DNA of 64,000 nt from Lutibacter citreus (GCF_003260195.1 NZ_QEIH01000003.1:1-64000); one strand, 5' to 3'; positions 16,384-26,903 are shown, numbered from the stretch's first letter. Translations and numbers: made by a program. Notes: a model not told the origin generated them from the letters alone.

Positions 16384-17028
16384 ATGAAAAGTATTTTAAA
16401 AATAGTACCATTTTGCTTTGTGTTATTTTTTGGCTGTAATAAGGAAGTAGAAAATGAGAACATTTCCTATGAGTTACAAGAAATCATAAATAATGGAGTA
16501 ACCGTTGATTCAGTAGTTTTAGATTATGCAACCATTTTTACAAGTAATGATTTTTTTTCAATAATTGAACCAAATGCAGTTGATAACTTTGTAAGTAAAA
16601 ATGAGGCATTACTATATTTTAAATTTATTTCTGATAGCCGAGATATGTTGGAAGAATATTTTCATGAAAAATATTTAGAGGAGCTAAAGCAAGGAATTAT
16701 TGTAGAAAGGATGTTAAAGTATTACGATTATTTGGAAAATATTTCTTTAGAGGTGAAGATAAATGATAATGATTTTCAACAAGTTAATGTTAACTCAGAT
16801 GTTGTAAAATTTATTCCAACACCAGAAATAAATAGCGGAGATACATTTGCAAAATATGAAATGACAAAAGAAGAATTTATTGATAGAAATAATAGAATAT
16901 TTCCAGACTCTTTTATCTTGTGTTTTAATAATAAAGACTTAAAACTAAATACATATGTATTTAAAATTACGTTTATACTAAACAACAAAAAGGAGTTTAT
17001 TTTACAGACTGATAAGATGGAATTTTAA
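16384..17028 (+). CDS. hypothetical lipoprotein
   Basis: This 214-residue protein has a short lipoprotein signal (MKSILKIVPFCFVLFFGC, Cys18) and then an acidic, mostly soluble domain without known motifs. It is probably anchored in the envelope. The 363 bases after it (17029-17391) hold a TACCTTTG at 17221 but no well-placed TTG, and I see no gene there. Confidence 0.7.
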   Translation: MKSILKIVPFCFVLFFGCNKEVENENISYELQEIINNGVTVDSVVLDYATIFTSNDFFSIIEPNAVDNFVSKNEALLYFKFISDSRDMLEEYFHEKYLEELKQGIIVERMLKYYDYLENISLEVKINDNDFQQVNVNSDVVKFIPTPEINSGDTFAKYEMTKEEFIDRNNRIFPDSFILCFNNKDLKLNTYVFKITFILNNKKEFILQTDKMEF

Positions 17029-17391
17029 CGTTTAACTGAATTGTTTTATAAAAAATAATAACCTAAAGGTTGCAGTTATAAATATCAATTATTGAGTAAT
17101 TAGGTAGATTAAAATAGGGTATTAGTATTTTTCCTTTTCTAAACTCAAAAAAAATAATTTTACAAAAAAATAATCACATAAAAATGAGAACCTATTTCAA
17201 AATAATACACTTTTATTAGATACCTTTGAAATAGTACATAGTTATTAAAAGGAATTAAAAATTGTGAGAATAACAAGATTCCAATTGATGTTTTCACTTC
17301 CTTTTTCCAATCTTTTGGTTAAACCTTGTGATTGAAATAATATAATTAAGTATTTCATAAAAGTAATGAGAAAATTGATTAGAAATTAAAA

Positions 17392-19470
17392 ATGAATACT
17401 AAACAACATAAAAGTATTAGTAAAGGTCAGGCTTTTCCTATTGGTGCTACCATACAATGGAATGGAGTTAATTTTAGTATTTACTCAAAGAACAGTACCG
17501 GTATTGAGTTACTATTATTTGATACACCAGATGACAAAAAACCTAGTGATATAATAGTTTTAGATAAAAAAAAGAATAAAACAGAATTTTATTGGCATAT
17601 TTTTGTAGCAGGAATTAAGGCTGAGCAAATTTATGCATTTCGGGTACACGGACCGTTTATTCCAGAACAAGGACTTCGTTTTGATCCAAAAAAAGTATTG
17701 CTCGATCCTTATAGTAAATTGGTGGTTTTGCCAAAAAAATATAAGAGAGATTTAGCCATAAAACCAGGTAATAATATTGGCAGTGCTATGAGAAGTGTTG
17801 TAGTGGATACTAACACTTATAATTGGGAAGGAGATCGCTATCCTCGCCGTCCTTTTTCTAAAACTATCATTTATGAATTACATGTTAAAGGCTTTACTAA
17901 AAATCCAAATTCTGGTATAGAAGAAAATAAAAGAGGTACCTATTTAGGCTTAATTGAAAAAATACCCTATTTAAAAGATTTGGGAATTACTGCTGTAGAA
18001 TTACTTCCTGTTTTTCAGTTTGATGAACAAGATGCTTTTGAAGGAAATATAAATTATTGGGGATATAGTCCCGTATCTTTCTTTGCACCTCATAGGGCTT
18101 ATAGCTCCTGTAAAGATATTATGGGGCCTATGGATGAATTTCGAGATATGGTGAAAGCTTTGCACAAGGCAGGCATAGAAATTATTCTTGATGTAGTTTA
18201 CAATCATACTTCTGAAGGCGGTGAAAACGGACCAACATTTGGTCTTAAAGGAGTAGAAAATAGAGCCTATTATTTATTAGAAGGAGATAGCTGTCGCTAC
18301 GGTAATTATTCAGGATGTGGTAACACCATTAATGCTAATAATTCAGTAGTACGGAGAATGATTATGGATAGTTTGCAGTTTTGGGTATCAGAAATGCATG
18401 TTGATGGATTTAGGTTTGATTTGGCTTCTATTTTATCTCGTGATGAGTTTGGAGTTCCTCAGAAAAATCCACCAATACTTTGGGAAATTGAATCAGATCC
18501 AATTCTGGCTGGAACAAAATTAATTGCAGAAGCCTGGGATGCTGCAGGTCTTTATCAAGTTGGAAGTTTTATAGGCGGTAAATGGAAAGAATGGAACGGT
18601 AAGTTTAGAGATGATGTGCGTAGTTTTATAAAAGGAGATGATGGTTCAATCTCTAATTTCGCTTCTCGAGTTTTGGCTAGTCCAGACTTATATGGGCATA
18701 AGAATAGATCGGTAGGAACAAGTATAAATTTTATTACTTGCCATGATGGGTTTACATTAAATGATTTGGTTTCTTATAACGAAAAGCATAATGAAGCTAA
18801 CAGAGAAAATAATAGAGATGGAAATAATGATAATTTAAGTTGGAACTGTGGGGTTGAAGGATTAACAACAGACCCTTCCATTATAAAATTAAGGGAACAG
18901 CAGATAAAAAATTTCATGGTGGTTACACTACTGTCATATGGTACTCCAATGCTAATGATGGGAGATGAAGTTGGGAGAACACAATTAGGAAATAACAATG
19001 CATATTGTCAGGACAATGAAATAAGTTGGTTTAATTGGGAACTTTTAGAAAAAAATGCATTTCTATTTAGGTTTTTGAGAATGTTGAATATGTTTAGGAT
19101 AAATAGAGATTCAAGCAAAGACGATATTGAACCGCCGTTATTAGAATTTCTTCAAAAAAGACGACAAATAGAATGGCATGGTGTTAAATTGGGACAACCA
19201 GATTGGAGTTCAACATCACACAGTTTGGCCGGTACCGTAAGAACTAAAAAGAAAGATCCAGCATTATATATTGCATGCAATGCATATTCAAAGGATTTAA
19301 ATTTTGAAATTCCAGACCCTCTAAATTTTAAAAAAAAGAATTGGTATCGAATAATTGATACTTCTTTGCCTTCTCCAGAAGATATTGTTATTCCTAATAA
19401 CACCAAAATTGTGAAAGAAAATTTTTATAATGTAAAAGCAAGATCTGTAGTTCTTCTTATAGCTCCTTAA
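17392..19470 (+). CDS. glgX: glycogen debranching enzyme GlgX (isoamylase type)
   Basis: This 692-residue cytoplasmic enzyme cleaves alpha-1,6 branches of limit dextrins during glycogen breakdown. An N-terminal CBM48 domain (about 12-130) is followed by the GH13 barrel. Catalytic residues are Asp343 (DGFRFDLAS), Glu380 (IAEAWDAAG) and Asp452 (FITCHDGF). VYNHTSEGG and the MLMMGDEVGRTQ stretch are typical of the GlgX subfamily. A C-terminal beta domain completes it. Length is normal. No other glycogen genes are in the window. Confidence 0.95.
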   Translation: MNTKQHKSISKGQAFPIGATIQWNGVNFSIYSKNSTGIELLLFDTPDDKKPSDIIVLDKKKNKTEFYWHIFVAGIKAEQIYAFRVHGPFIPEQGLRFDPKKVLLDPYSKLVVLPKKYKRDLAIKPGNNIGSAMRSVVVDTNTYNWEGDRYPRRPFSKTIIYELHVKGFTKNPNSGIEENKRGTYLGLIEKIPYLKDLGITAVELLPVFQFDEQDAFEGNINYWGYSPVSFFAPHRAYSSCKDIMGPMDEFRDMVKALHKAGIEIILDVVYNHTSEGGENGPTFGLKGVENRAYYLLEGDSCRYGNYSGCGNTINANNSVVRRMIMDSLQFWVSEMHVDGFRFDLASILSRDEFGVPQKNPPILWEIESDPILAGTKLIAEAWDAAGLYQVGSFIGGKWKEWNGKFRDDVRSFIKGDDGSISNFASRVLASPDLYGHKNRSVGTSINFITCHDGFTLNDLVSYNEKHNEANRENNRDGNNDNLSWNCGVEGLTTDPSIIKLREQQIKNFMVVTLLSYGTPMLMMGDEVGRTQLGNNNAYCQDNEISWFNWELLEKNAFLFRFLRMLNMFRINRDSSKDDIEPPLLEFLQKRRQIEWHGVKLGQPDWSSTSHSLAGTVRTKKKDPALYIACNAYSKDLNFEIPDPLNFKKKNWYRIIDTSLPSPEDIVIPNNTKIVKENFYNVKARSVVLLIAP

Positions 19471-19642
19471 AATTTTTAGATTTCTTATTTTAGCTATGGT
19501 ATACTTTTTTAAATAGCTGATGATAATTAAAGTAGAGAATTTTAAAGAACTATAAAATGGGTTTTAAAACTGTAAATATAGAATATAACTAATATTGTAA
19601 ATTAAATCCTTTTTATTAAGGTTAAATCTGAAATAACCATTT

Positions 19643-20857
19643 ATGAAAAACATACTTTTTTTATTCATTTTATTTATTTTTGCTAGTTGTATAACTCAAA
19701 AAAAACAATTTATTTTAAATGCAACTTCCAAGACTGTTAGCATAAAAGAAGGTGATAAATTATATAAAGATATTTGGACAATATCACCAGAAGTTGAATT
19801 AGATGAATTTGTACCTCACAAATTTAATGGAAATAAAAAAGTGAGTTTTATTTCTAATATTGATACACTTACATTTAATGTAAATCCAAACAATACTTAT
19901 GATTTTACAATTTTGTATAATGATGTAAAAGCATTTACACGGATAAATACAGATACTTTGAAAGAAGCATCTATACCTTCAAAAAATATATTAGAGTATT
20001 ATTATAACAACAAAAACAGAATATTTTTAATTGATACAATACCTTTTGAATTAGGAACTGATAATCAAATTCATATAACAGGTAAAATTAATAAATCAGA
20101 TTCACTAAATGTAATATTTGATACTGGTGCAAATGCAATAGTTATTGTATCTAAATTAATAGGAGATAAAGTAAATTTAAAGTTAGATGGTAACACTTTA
20201 AATAATGGTTCAGATGGAACTAAAACAGTAGAAACAAGTTCTTCGAACAAATTAGAAATCGGAAATTTAAACTGGGATAATGTAGAACTTCTTTCAATAG
20301 ATTTTCAAAATCCAAATTTTGATGGAGTTTTAGGTTGGATAGCTTTTGAAAATAAAATTGTAGAGATTGATTATGAAAATAAATTATTAATAATCCATAA
20401 ATCAATGCAAACAGTTCCAAAAGGTTTTTCCAAAATAGACACAAAAATGATTGGAGGTATTCCATATATAAAAGGTACTATTACAATTGAAAACAAAATA
20501 AGTTCGGGTTGGTTTGAGTATGATACAGGATATGATTCAAGTTTTTCGCTGAGTCAAAAATTTGCTTCAGAAAATGGTTTAAATGGAGTGTTGAAAAAAA
20601 TAGGGTCTTCTACTTCATTAGGAAGTACGGGGATTAAATGGAAGGCAACCGATTATATTTTACCAAAATTACAAATTGGAGAATTTAAACTTTTTAATGT
20701 TCCATTATCTATTGATGAAAAAGACCCAAAAGGAATTGAAAACAATAATATTTTAGGAAATAATTTACTTAAACGATTTAATGCGATTATAGATTTAAAA
20801 AATTTTGAAATATATTTAAAACCTAATAATTTATATAATTTAAATTATAAAAAATAA
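19643..20857 (+). CDS. retropepsin-like aspartyl protease family lipoprotein
   Basis: The 404-residue protein has a lipoprotein signal ending in FASC (Cys16) and two aspartic-protease-like lobes. The first contains NVIFDTGANAIVIVS with Asp160, and the second FEYDTGYDSSFSL with Asp294. This arrangement matches the aspartyl protease (gag-polyprotein-putative) family of Bacteroidota, which has a pepsin-like twin lobe rather than a dimer. It is probably anchored in the envelope. The substrate is unknown. A VOC gene starts 7 bp downstream and is likely co-transcribed. Confidence 0.82.
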   Translation: MKNILFLFILFIFASCITQKKQFILNATSKTVSIKEGDKLYKDIWTISPEVELDEFVPHKFNGNKKVSFISNIDTLTFNVNPNNTYDFTILYNDVKAFTRINTDTLKEASIPSKNILEYYYNNKNRIFLIDTIPFELGTDNQIHITGKINKSDSLNVIFDTGANAIVIVSKLIGDKVNLKLDGNTLNNGSDGTKTVETSSSNKLEIGNLNWDNVELLSIDFQNPNFDGVLGWIAFENKIVEIDYENKLLIIHKSMQTVPKGFSKIDTKMIGGIPYIKGTITIENKISSGWFEYDTGYDSSFSLSQKFASENGLNGVLKKIGSSTSLGSTGIKWKATDYILPKLQIGEFKLFNVPLSIDEKDPKGIENNNILGNNLLKRFNAIIDLKNFEIYLKPNNLYNLNYKK

Positions 20858-20864
20858 AATACAG

Positions 20865-21326
20865 ATGATAAAAGGACTTTTTGAAACTCATTTATTTGTA
20901 GAAAATCTAGAGCGTTCTGTTGATTTTTATTCTAATAAACTAGAATTAGAACAGTGCTATTATGAAGATGAAAGACGTGCTGCTTTTTTTTGGATTGGAA
21001 AACCTAAACAGTTTATGTTGGGATTATGGGAGAAACCAAAAGAGCAAATAGATATTAGACATTTTGCTTTTGAATGTGAATCTGAATGGGTTTTAAATAA
21101 CTCTGTTGAATATTTGAAGAAAAGAAATATAAAGTGTAGAAATTTTCTAAAAGACGGAACTGAAAGACCGATGGTATTTGCTTGGATGCCTGCAATATCT
21201 ATATATTTTGAAGACCCAGACGGACATTCTCTCGAATTTATTGGAATTTTAAAAGGTAAATCTAAACCTGAAAATGGAATAATTTCTTATGAAAAATGGA
21301 AGGAACTTGAGAACGATGAAAAATAA
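20865..21326 (+). CDS. VOC (glyoxalase/dioxygenase superfamily) protein
   Basis: The 153-residue protein has two beta-alpha-beta-beta-beta modules. The N-terminus GLFETHLFVENLERSVDFYS offers the first metal-ligand histidine, RHFAFECE a second, and the C-terminal YFEDPDGHSLEFIG is the most characteristic VOC stretch with a late glutamate ligand. It could be a fosfomycin-resistance-like, glyoxalase-like or binding protein. The sequence does not decide. It follows the protease-like lipoprotein at 7 bp. Confidence 0.85.
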   Translation: MIKGLFETHLFVENLERSVDFYSNKLELEQCYYEDERRAAFFWIGKPKQFMLGLWEKPKEQIDIRHFAFECESEWVLNNSVEYLKKRNIKCRNFLKDGTERPMVFAWMPAISIYFEDPDGHSLEFIGILKGKSKPENGIISYEKWKELENDEK

Positions 21327-21460
21327 AATAATTACTCAATAAATAACTGAGCTAAAAAAATGATTTTTATAATTAAGACACCTGATGTCACTTTTGTTTA
21401 TGCTTGTTATGCCCTTTTCTCCAAAATAGCTTTCTAAAAGGCAAATAATCCTTATTTGTC

Positions 21461-21511
21461 ATAGTTTTATTAAGATTAATTTTAGAATAGAACTTTAAAT
21501 AATAAAACTAT
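21461..21511. repeat. 12-bp perfect inverted repeat in a 467-bp gap
   Basis: ATAGTTTTATTA (21461-21472) and TAATAAAACTAT (21500-21511) are perfect reverse complements 27 bases apart. The gap 21327-21793 has no gene. The AT-only stem makes a weak hairpin, so an operator is as likely as a transcript end. Confidence 0.3.
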
Positions 21512-21793
21512 ATTTCCACCTCTAATTTATCAAGGGGATAAAAGTGTATAATGCTATTGTTTAGCGTTTATTCTTCAAATTCATACAAAAATATAGAAAT
21601 GTAAACGTTTAAATAATATTGTAAAATCAGATTGTTTAATATTAAATATTGCCTCCTAAAAGCTTAGTTTACAAAACATTTACATTTTTAGTTTATTTAG
21701 GAAATTATATTTTTTTAAAAATTTCATGCTTATTTTTAGTATATTAGGAACAAAGATTAAGATTTTTTGTGGAAATAAAAACTAAAAAAAACT

Positions 21794-24685
21794 ATGTTAA
21801 AGAGTCAACCTACATATGAGGAATTATTAATAGAAAATGAAAGACTTAGGCAGCTAGTTTTAGCAAAAACAGAAAATGATTTTTCATTAATAAATTCTTC
21901 AATAACTTTAGAAAATGAAGTTATTTTAAAAGAACTTAAACTTGAGGAGGTTTTAGAAAATATGAATAAAGCATTTTTTATTACTGACTTAGAGGGTAAT
22001 TTAATCAATTTTAATGCTGCTTTTTCTGAATTTCATCGTTTTAAGAATAAAAATGAATGTTCTAAAAGCATTCATGATTTTTTTAACCTTTTTGAAGGTT
22101 TTTTGCCTAACGGAAAAGCTTTAACTTTAGAAGAATGGCCGGTTATTAGAGCTCTTAGAGGTGAAACAGTGAAAAATGCCGAATACGTTATTAAACGAAT
22201 TGATACAGGCGAAAGTTGGCCATGTACCTGTAGTTTTGCTCCCATTATAGATAAACAAGATATTATAGTAGGTTCAGTTGTTTCGTGCGATGATATAAGT
22301 GAGCAAAAAAGAAGAGAGTTAGAAATACTTTCGGCCAAGGAAAAGGCAGAAGAAAATGAGAAAAACCTTAAACGCGCAGAAGAAATTGCTTGTATGGGGT
22401 ATTGGAAGCTTGATGTGAAAACAATGAAAGTTTCAGCATCAGATGAACTGCTTAAAATATTTGAGATTGATTTAGAGGAATTAACATTCGATTCTTTTGC
22501 AGCCTTTGTACATCCAGAAGATCAGGTCTTTAACCAAAAACATGTTAAAGCGGCTTTAGATCACGGAACAGCTTGGAAGTTTGAAATACGTTTACTTTTA
22601 AAAAACGGAAGTATAAAATGGGTTTCATCTATTGGTGAACCTCAATTAAATAAAAAAAATAAAGTGTCTACAATTATTGGTATTGTACAAGATATTACTG
22701 AACGAAAACAGGTAGATGAAAAATTAATAATAAGCGAACTTAAATACAGAAATCAAGCCAATTTTCTAAATGTAGTTATAGAAAATAGTCCTTTTGCAAT
22801 GTGGGTTTCAGATGCAGGAGGTACAATAATAAGAGCAAATCAGGCATTGCGAAATATACTGAATATTAGTAATGAAATCATTATTGGAAAATATAATGTA
22901 CTTGAAGATCAGAATTTATATACTCAAAATTTTATATCTGATGTTAAAGCTGTATTTAATGATTTGAAAAGAGCTCGTTTCTCTATGTTTTGGGCAGGAA
23001 CAAAGTCTGGAAAAGTAGATTTCTTTATGGCAAATGAACGTTGGATAGATGTTTCGATGTTTCCAATAATTGATGAAGACGGAAAATTATTGAATGTTGT
23101 ATGTCAATATTTAGATGTCACAGACCGAAATCAGACTGAAGAATTAGTTCTAAAAAACAAAAACAGGCTAGATTATGCCCTTAAAAGTATTAAAACAGGT
23201 GCGTGGGAACTAGATTTAAAAACTATGGGATCATGGCGAACGGTTAAGCACGACCAAATTTTTGGTTATGAAAAACCTCTTAATGAATGGACTTATGATA
23301 TGTTTCTTGAACATGTAGTGATTGAAGACAAGGAAATGGTAGACAATAAATTTCAATATGCTATCACAACTAAAACAGATTGGAATTTTGAATGCCGTAT
23401 TATACGAAATAATGATGGTGAAGTTCGCTGGATATTTGCCGGCGGTAATTTAGAATTAAATGAACAGGGTAAACCTATAAAGATGTTTGGTGTTGTTAGA
23501 GATGTTACTGAACAAAAAAATATTGAACAGAAGTTAATAAATTCTAAAGAAAAAGCAGAAGAATCCGACCGATTAAAATCAGCATTTCTGGCTAATATGA
23601 GTCACGAAATACGCACTCCTATGAATGGTATTTTGGGTTTTATTAACCTTCTGAATGAACCTAACTTAAACAAATATGAAATAGAAGCCTATTCAAAAAT
23701 TATAAATAAAAGTGGAAATAGGTTACTTAATACCATAAATGATATAATTGATATATCTAAAGTTGAATCAGGAGAAATAGATATAATTACATCTAAAATT
23801 TATTTAAATAATGAATTGGAGGAACTTTATTCTTTTCATATACCTGAGGCAAATACCAAGGGAATCTCATTAATTATTGAACCTTCTCTTTTAACTGAGC
23901 AATTAGTAGTATTTACTGATGGGCATAAACTACACGGTATATTAACCAACCTAATTAAAAATGCCATTAAATATACAGAAACAGGCTCAATAACTTTTGG
24001 TTATTCGCTAAAAAATAATTTTATTGAGTTTTTTGTAAAGGACACAGGAATTGGTATACCTAAAAAGAGAATAGATGCAATTTTTAATCGTTTCGAACAG
24101 GCAGATATCGAAGATACACGAGTGTTTGAAGGTTCAGGGCTAGGACTGGCAATATCAAAAGCTTATAGTGAAATGCTGGGAGGTGAGATTTTTGTAGAAT
24201 CTGAAGAAGGCAAAGGATCAAAATTTTCATTCACCATCCCTTTTATAATAGAGGAAAAAGAAAGAGTTGTAGAAATTACTAAACCTATTGATAATAATTT
24301 GTCAAGATTTGAAGATTTAAATTTACTTATTGTAGATGATGACGAAATTAGTTCAAAACTATTAGAGGTTATTCTTGAAGGAATATTTAAAAAAATAATA
24401 TTTGCAAAGAATGGGGTAGAAGCAGTACAGTTTTGTAAAAACAGCTCCGAGGTTGATCTTGTCTTGATGGATATTAAAATGCCTGAAATGGATGGTTATA
24501 TGGCTACACAAGAGATTAGAAAATTCAACAAAGATTTAATAATTATAGCACAAACAGCTTATGTACTTCCCGGAGATAAGGAAAAAACTATTGAAGTTGG
24601 GTGTAATGATTATATTTCTAAACCTATTAATAAAGAATTGCTCTTGGAGATAATTAGTAGTCACATAAATAAAAAAAGCATTTAA
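21794..24685 (+). CDS. hybrid sensor histidine kinase with four PAS domains and receiver
   Basis: The 963-residue protein has no membrane segment and should be cytoplasmic. After a short coiled coil come four PAS/PAC units (about 55-170, 195-310, 315-450 and 455-585), a HisKA domain with SHEIRTPMNG (phosphorylated His604), a HATPase domain with DTGIGIP and GSGLGLAIS, and a C-terminal receiver (about 840-960) with Asp893 in MDIKMPEMDG. No DNA-binding output is present, so it must signal through another HPt or regulator, perhaps encoded elsewhere. The stimulus is unknown. An AT-rich inverted repeat follows at 24761. Confidence 0.93.
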   Translation: MLKSQPTYEELLIENERLRQLVLAKTENDFSLINSSITLENEVILKELKLEEVLENMNKAFFITDLEGNLINFNAAFSEFHRFKNKNECSKSIHDFFNLFEGFLPNGKALTLEEWPVIRALRGETVKNAEYVIKRIDTGESWPCTCSFAPIIDKQDIIVGSVVSCDDISEQKRRELEILSAKEKAEENEKNLKRAEEIACMGYWKLDVKTMKVSASDELLKIFEIDLEELTFDSFAAFVHPEDQVFNQKHVKAALDHGTAWKFEIRLLLKNGSIKWVSSIGEPQLNKKNKVSTIIGIVQDITERKQVDEKLIISELKYRNQANFLNVVIENSPFAMWVSDAGGTIIRANQALRNILNISNEIIIGKYNVLEDQNLYTQNFISDVKAVFNDLKRARFSMFWAGTKSGKVDFFMANERWIDVSMFPIIDEDGKLLNVVCQYLDVTDRNQTEELVLKNKNRLDYALKSIKTGAWELDLKTMGSWRTVKHDQIFGYEKPLNEWTYDMFLEHVVIEDKEMVDNKFQYAITTKTDWNFECRIIRNNDGEVRWIFAGGNLELNEQGKPIKMFGVVRDVTEQKNIEQKLINSKEKAEESDRLKSAFLANMSHEIRTPMNGILGFINLLNEPNLNKYEIEAYSKIINKSGNRLLNTINDIIDISKVESGEIDIITSKIYLNNELEELYSFHIPEANTKGISLIIEPSLLTEQLVVFTDGHKLHGILTNLIKNAIKYTETGSITFGYSLKNNFIEFFVKDTGIGIPKKRIDAIFNRFEQADIEDTRVFEGSGLGLAISKAYSEMLGGEIFVESEEGKGSKFSFTIPFIIEEKERVVEITKPIDNNLSRFEDLNLLIVDDDEISSKLLEVILEGIFKKIIFAKNGVEAVQFCKNSSEVDLVLMDIKMPEMDGYMATQEIRKFNKDLIIIAQTAYVLPGDKEKTIEVGCNDYISKPINKELLLEIISSHINKKSI

Positions 24686-24760
24686 TACTTTTTAAAATTG
24701 TTCTTACTTATAATTAAAGAATATGTATTTAAAGAAATCGGTTTTTATGTAAATTGCTAA

Positions 24761-24808
24761 AATAAATTGTATTTACCATTGTTTTAAAAATGACAAATAC
24801 AATTTATT
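24761..24808. repeat. 14-bp perfect inverted repeat after the hybrid kinase
   Basis: AATAAATTGTATTT (24761-24774) and AAATACAATTTATT (24795-24808) are perfect reverse complements with a 20-base loop. No T-run follows, so it is not a textbook terminator. It may stabilise the mRNA end or bind a regulator. The rest of the gap to 25103 is AT-rich and shows no gene. Confidence 0.4.
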
Positions 24809-25103
24809 ATATTCTTAAATAAATTGAAAATAAATACGATTAAGAAAATATTTTTAAACAACTCTGTATTACTTTTTTGAGTTTTGCTTTATTTTTATGA
24901 ACGATATTCATTATTTAAATGTTGATAATGTGTTTTTTTTAGAATTGAAATTATAATTGTTTTATTAAATTATTGTTTTAAATTAGTACCCATAATTAAC
25001 CGAAAATAGGTCATAATTAACAATGTTATCTATAAATAATATCGAATTATAGATTCTTTATAATTTAAGTTTTCCAAATAATAGTGTAAACATTAAGTAA
25101 TTA

Positions 25104-25706
25104 ATGAGGGGGAAAAATAAAATAAATAGTGAAGCGCATATTCTGTGGCCCAAAATAAAACAAGGAGATCTTAAAGCTCTTGGAAACCTCTATGATTTAT
25201 ATATTGATTCATTAATATCTTTTGGTATTAAAATTTGTGGTGATAAAAGTTATACCATGGATTGTGTTCACGATCTCTTTCTTGATTTATATAAGTATAA
25301 AAGTAAATTAGGAGAACCAGAGAGTATTCAATTTTATTTATGTCTTGCCTTAAAAAGAAAAATTAATAAGAAATATAAAGTTAAAGAAGTTTGTTTAAAT
25401 GATAATGACTTTAATTCTGCTCTTAATTCAACTATGAATTATGAAAAGTCTTTTGAAGATGAACTGGTTGAAAAAGAACATTATAAAGAAAAGGTGATTA
25501 AACTAAATTCTTCTATTAGTCAATTAACTGAAAAACAACAAGAAGGATTAAAACTAAGATTTGTAGAAGAAAGATCTTATGATGATATTGCTTTGGTATT
25601 AAATATTTCAGTTTCTTCAGCTAGAACAAGCGTTTACAGAGCCTTGAAGACACTTCGTAAAGGCTCAATTTTATTAATTATTTCCTTCATATCATATTTT
25701 TTTTAA
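25104..25706 (+). CDS. ECF-type RNA polymerase sigma-70 factor of a SusCD locus
   Basis: The 200-residue sigma factor has region 2 (about 25-95, with CGDKSYTMDCVHDLFLDLYKY as the core-binding helix) and region 4 (about 135-190, LTEKQQEGLKLRFVEERSYDDIA then a recognition helix). A short hydrophobic tail (about 187-200) ends the protein. It is expected to be held inactive by the FecR-type anti-sigma encoded 108 bp downstream and freed when SusC imports its ligand, then to drive the susCD genes. A decayed second copy lies at 32184-32350. Confidence 0.92.
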   Translation: MRGKNKINSEAHILWPKIKQGDLKALGNLYDLYIDSLISFGIKICGDKSYTMDCVHDLFLDLYKYKSKLGEPESIQFYLCLALKRKINKKYKVKEVCLNDNDFNSALNSTMNYEKSFEDELVEKEHYKEKVIKLNSSISQLTEKQQEGLKLRFVEERSYDDIALVLNISVSSARTSVYRALKTLRKGSILLIISFISYFF

Positions 25707-25814
25707 AATAAAGAAAAAAAATTGTCTATATATTAATTAATTGGTGCTTTATATAATAAGAAGCATTAACCAAACGTATTTTTATTGTTAAATAATTTAA
25801 TGTGTAAATAAAAA

Positions 25815-26903
25815 ATGAGTGAAGATTCAAATAGGAAATCTGATACTAGTTCTATAACTAAAATAGAAAAAAAATTATTGAAAGAATCAATTTTTAATTC
25901 AATTAGTAAGTTTAATAGAAAAAGACAATTGAAAATCGCAATTATAAGTGCTGCGGCTTCAATAATTGTATTATTAGGAATTGGTGCCTTTTTAAAATTA
26001 CAGATGAAATCTTCTGAAATCTCTGAATTTGTTAAAACTTCAGATATTAAAGATTTAGAGCATTCTGATAAAGTGAAAATTATTATAGATGAAGGTGAGG
26101 ATATTAAAATTGATGGTGAGAATACCTCAATTTCATATTCAACTTCAGGTTCAAAAGTAAATGTTGGAAATTCTAAAACTTTAACTCAAAAGACTAAAGT
26201 TGATAATAAAGTTAAGTATAATACATTGGTTGTTCCTTATGGAAAAAGATCCTTTTTAACCCTATCTGACGGAAGTAAAGTTTGGTTAAATTCAGGTTCA
26301 AAATTTGTATACCCAGTAAACTTTTCTGATGAAGATAAAAGAGTTGTTTATTTAGTTGAAGGAGAAGCTGTTTTTGATGTTGCTCATAACGCTAAAAAAC
26401 CTTTTGTTATGATGACAGATAATCAAGAAATTGAGGTGTTAGGAACCGTATTTAATGTAAGTAATTATTCAGACGATACAACTAATTTTGTTGTATTAAA
26501 AAGTGGAAGCGTTCAAGTTTCATATCCAGAAAAAGGTACAAATCTTTTAAAGAAAAAGAAAAAGCTAGTTATTTCTCCTGGCCGAATTGCTAGTATTAAT
26601 AAAGAAACAAGAATTGTTACTTCTAAAAAAGTTAATATAGATCATTATTTTTCTTGGAAAGATGGGATTTTAATTTTAGAAAATAATGAGCTTAGTGATA
26701 TTGTAAGAAAACTTTCAAGATATTACAATATTCCTATTCATATTGAAGATGAAGAACTGAAGCACCAAACATTTTCAGGCTCATTAGATTTAAAAGATAG
26801 TGTAGAAAAAGTAATTGAAATAATTATTGAGGCAGGAACCACAACAAAATTGAATTATAAAATAACTAATGATAACTTAATTTTAATTAACAAAACAAGC
26901 TAA
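25815..26903 (+). CDS. FecR-type anti-sigma factor
   Basis: The 362-residue protein has a cytoplasmic N-terminus that should bind the sigma factor, one membrane segment (about 41-60), a periplasmic FecR domain (about 137-240, with FLTLSDGSKVWLNSGS and EGEAVFDVAH) and a C-terminal DUF4974/STN-like domain (about 280-355). It relays the state of the TonB-dependent transporter to the sigma factor. The genes immediately downstream encode SusC1, whose STN domain would contact it. Parts of a second fecR remain at 32427-32735, so this intact copy may serve both transporters. Confidence 0.92.
   Translation: MSEDSNRKSDTSSITKIEKKLLKESIFNSISKFNRKRQLKIAIISAAASIIVLLGIGAFLKLQMKSSEISEFVKTSDIKDLEHSDKVKIIIDEGEDIKIDGENTSISYSTSGSKVNVGNSKTLTQKTKVDNKVKYNTLVVPYGKRSFLTLSDGSKVWLNSGSKFVYPVNFSDEDKRVVYLVEGEAVFDVAHNAKKPFVMMTDNQEIEVLGTVFNVSNYSDDTTNFVVLKSGSVQVSYPEKGTNLLKKKKKLVISPGRIASINKETRIVTSKKVNIDHYFSWKDGILILENNELSDIVRKLSRYYNIPIHIEDEELKHQTFSGSLDLKDSVEKVIEIIIEAGTTTKLNYKITNDNLILINKTS

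Noticed and set aside
17221-17228. TACCTTTG as promoter of glgX
   Set aside because: It fits TAnnTTTG but lies 164 bp before the ATG and no TTG is found at the correct distance. Such matches are expected by chance in AT-rich DNA.
25663-25706. Hydrophobic tail of the sigma factor as a frameshift
   Set aside because: I have the impression that similar hydrophobic ends occur on other Bacteroidota ECF sigma factors, and the frame before it is intact.
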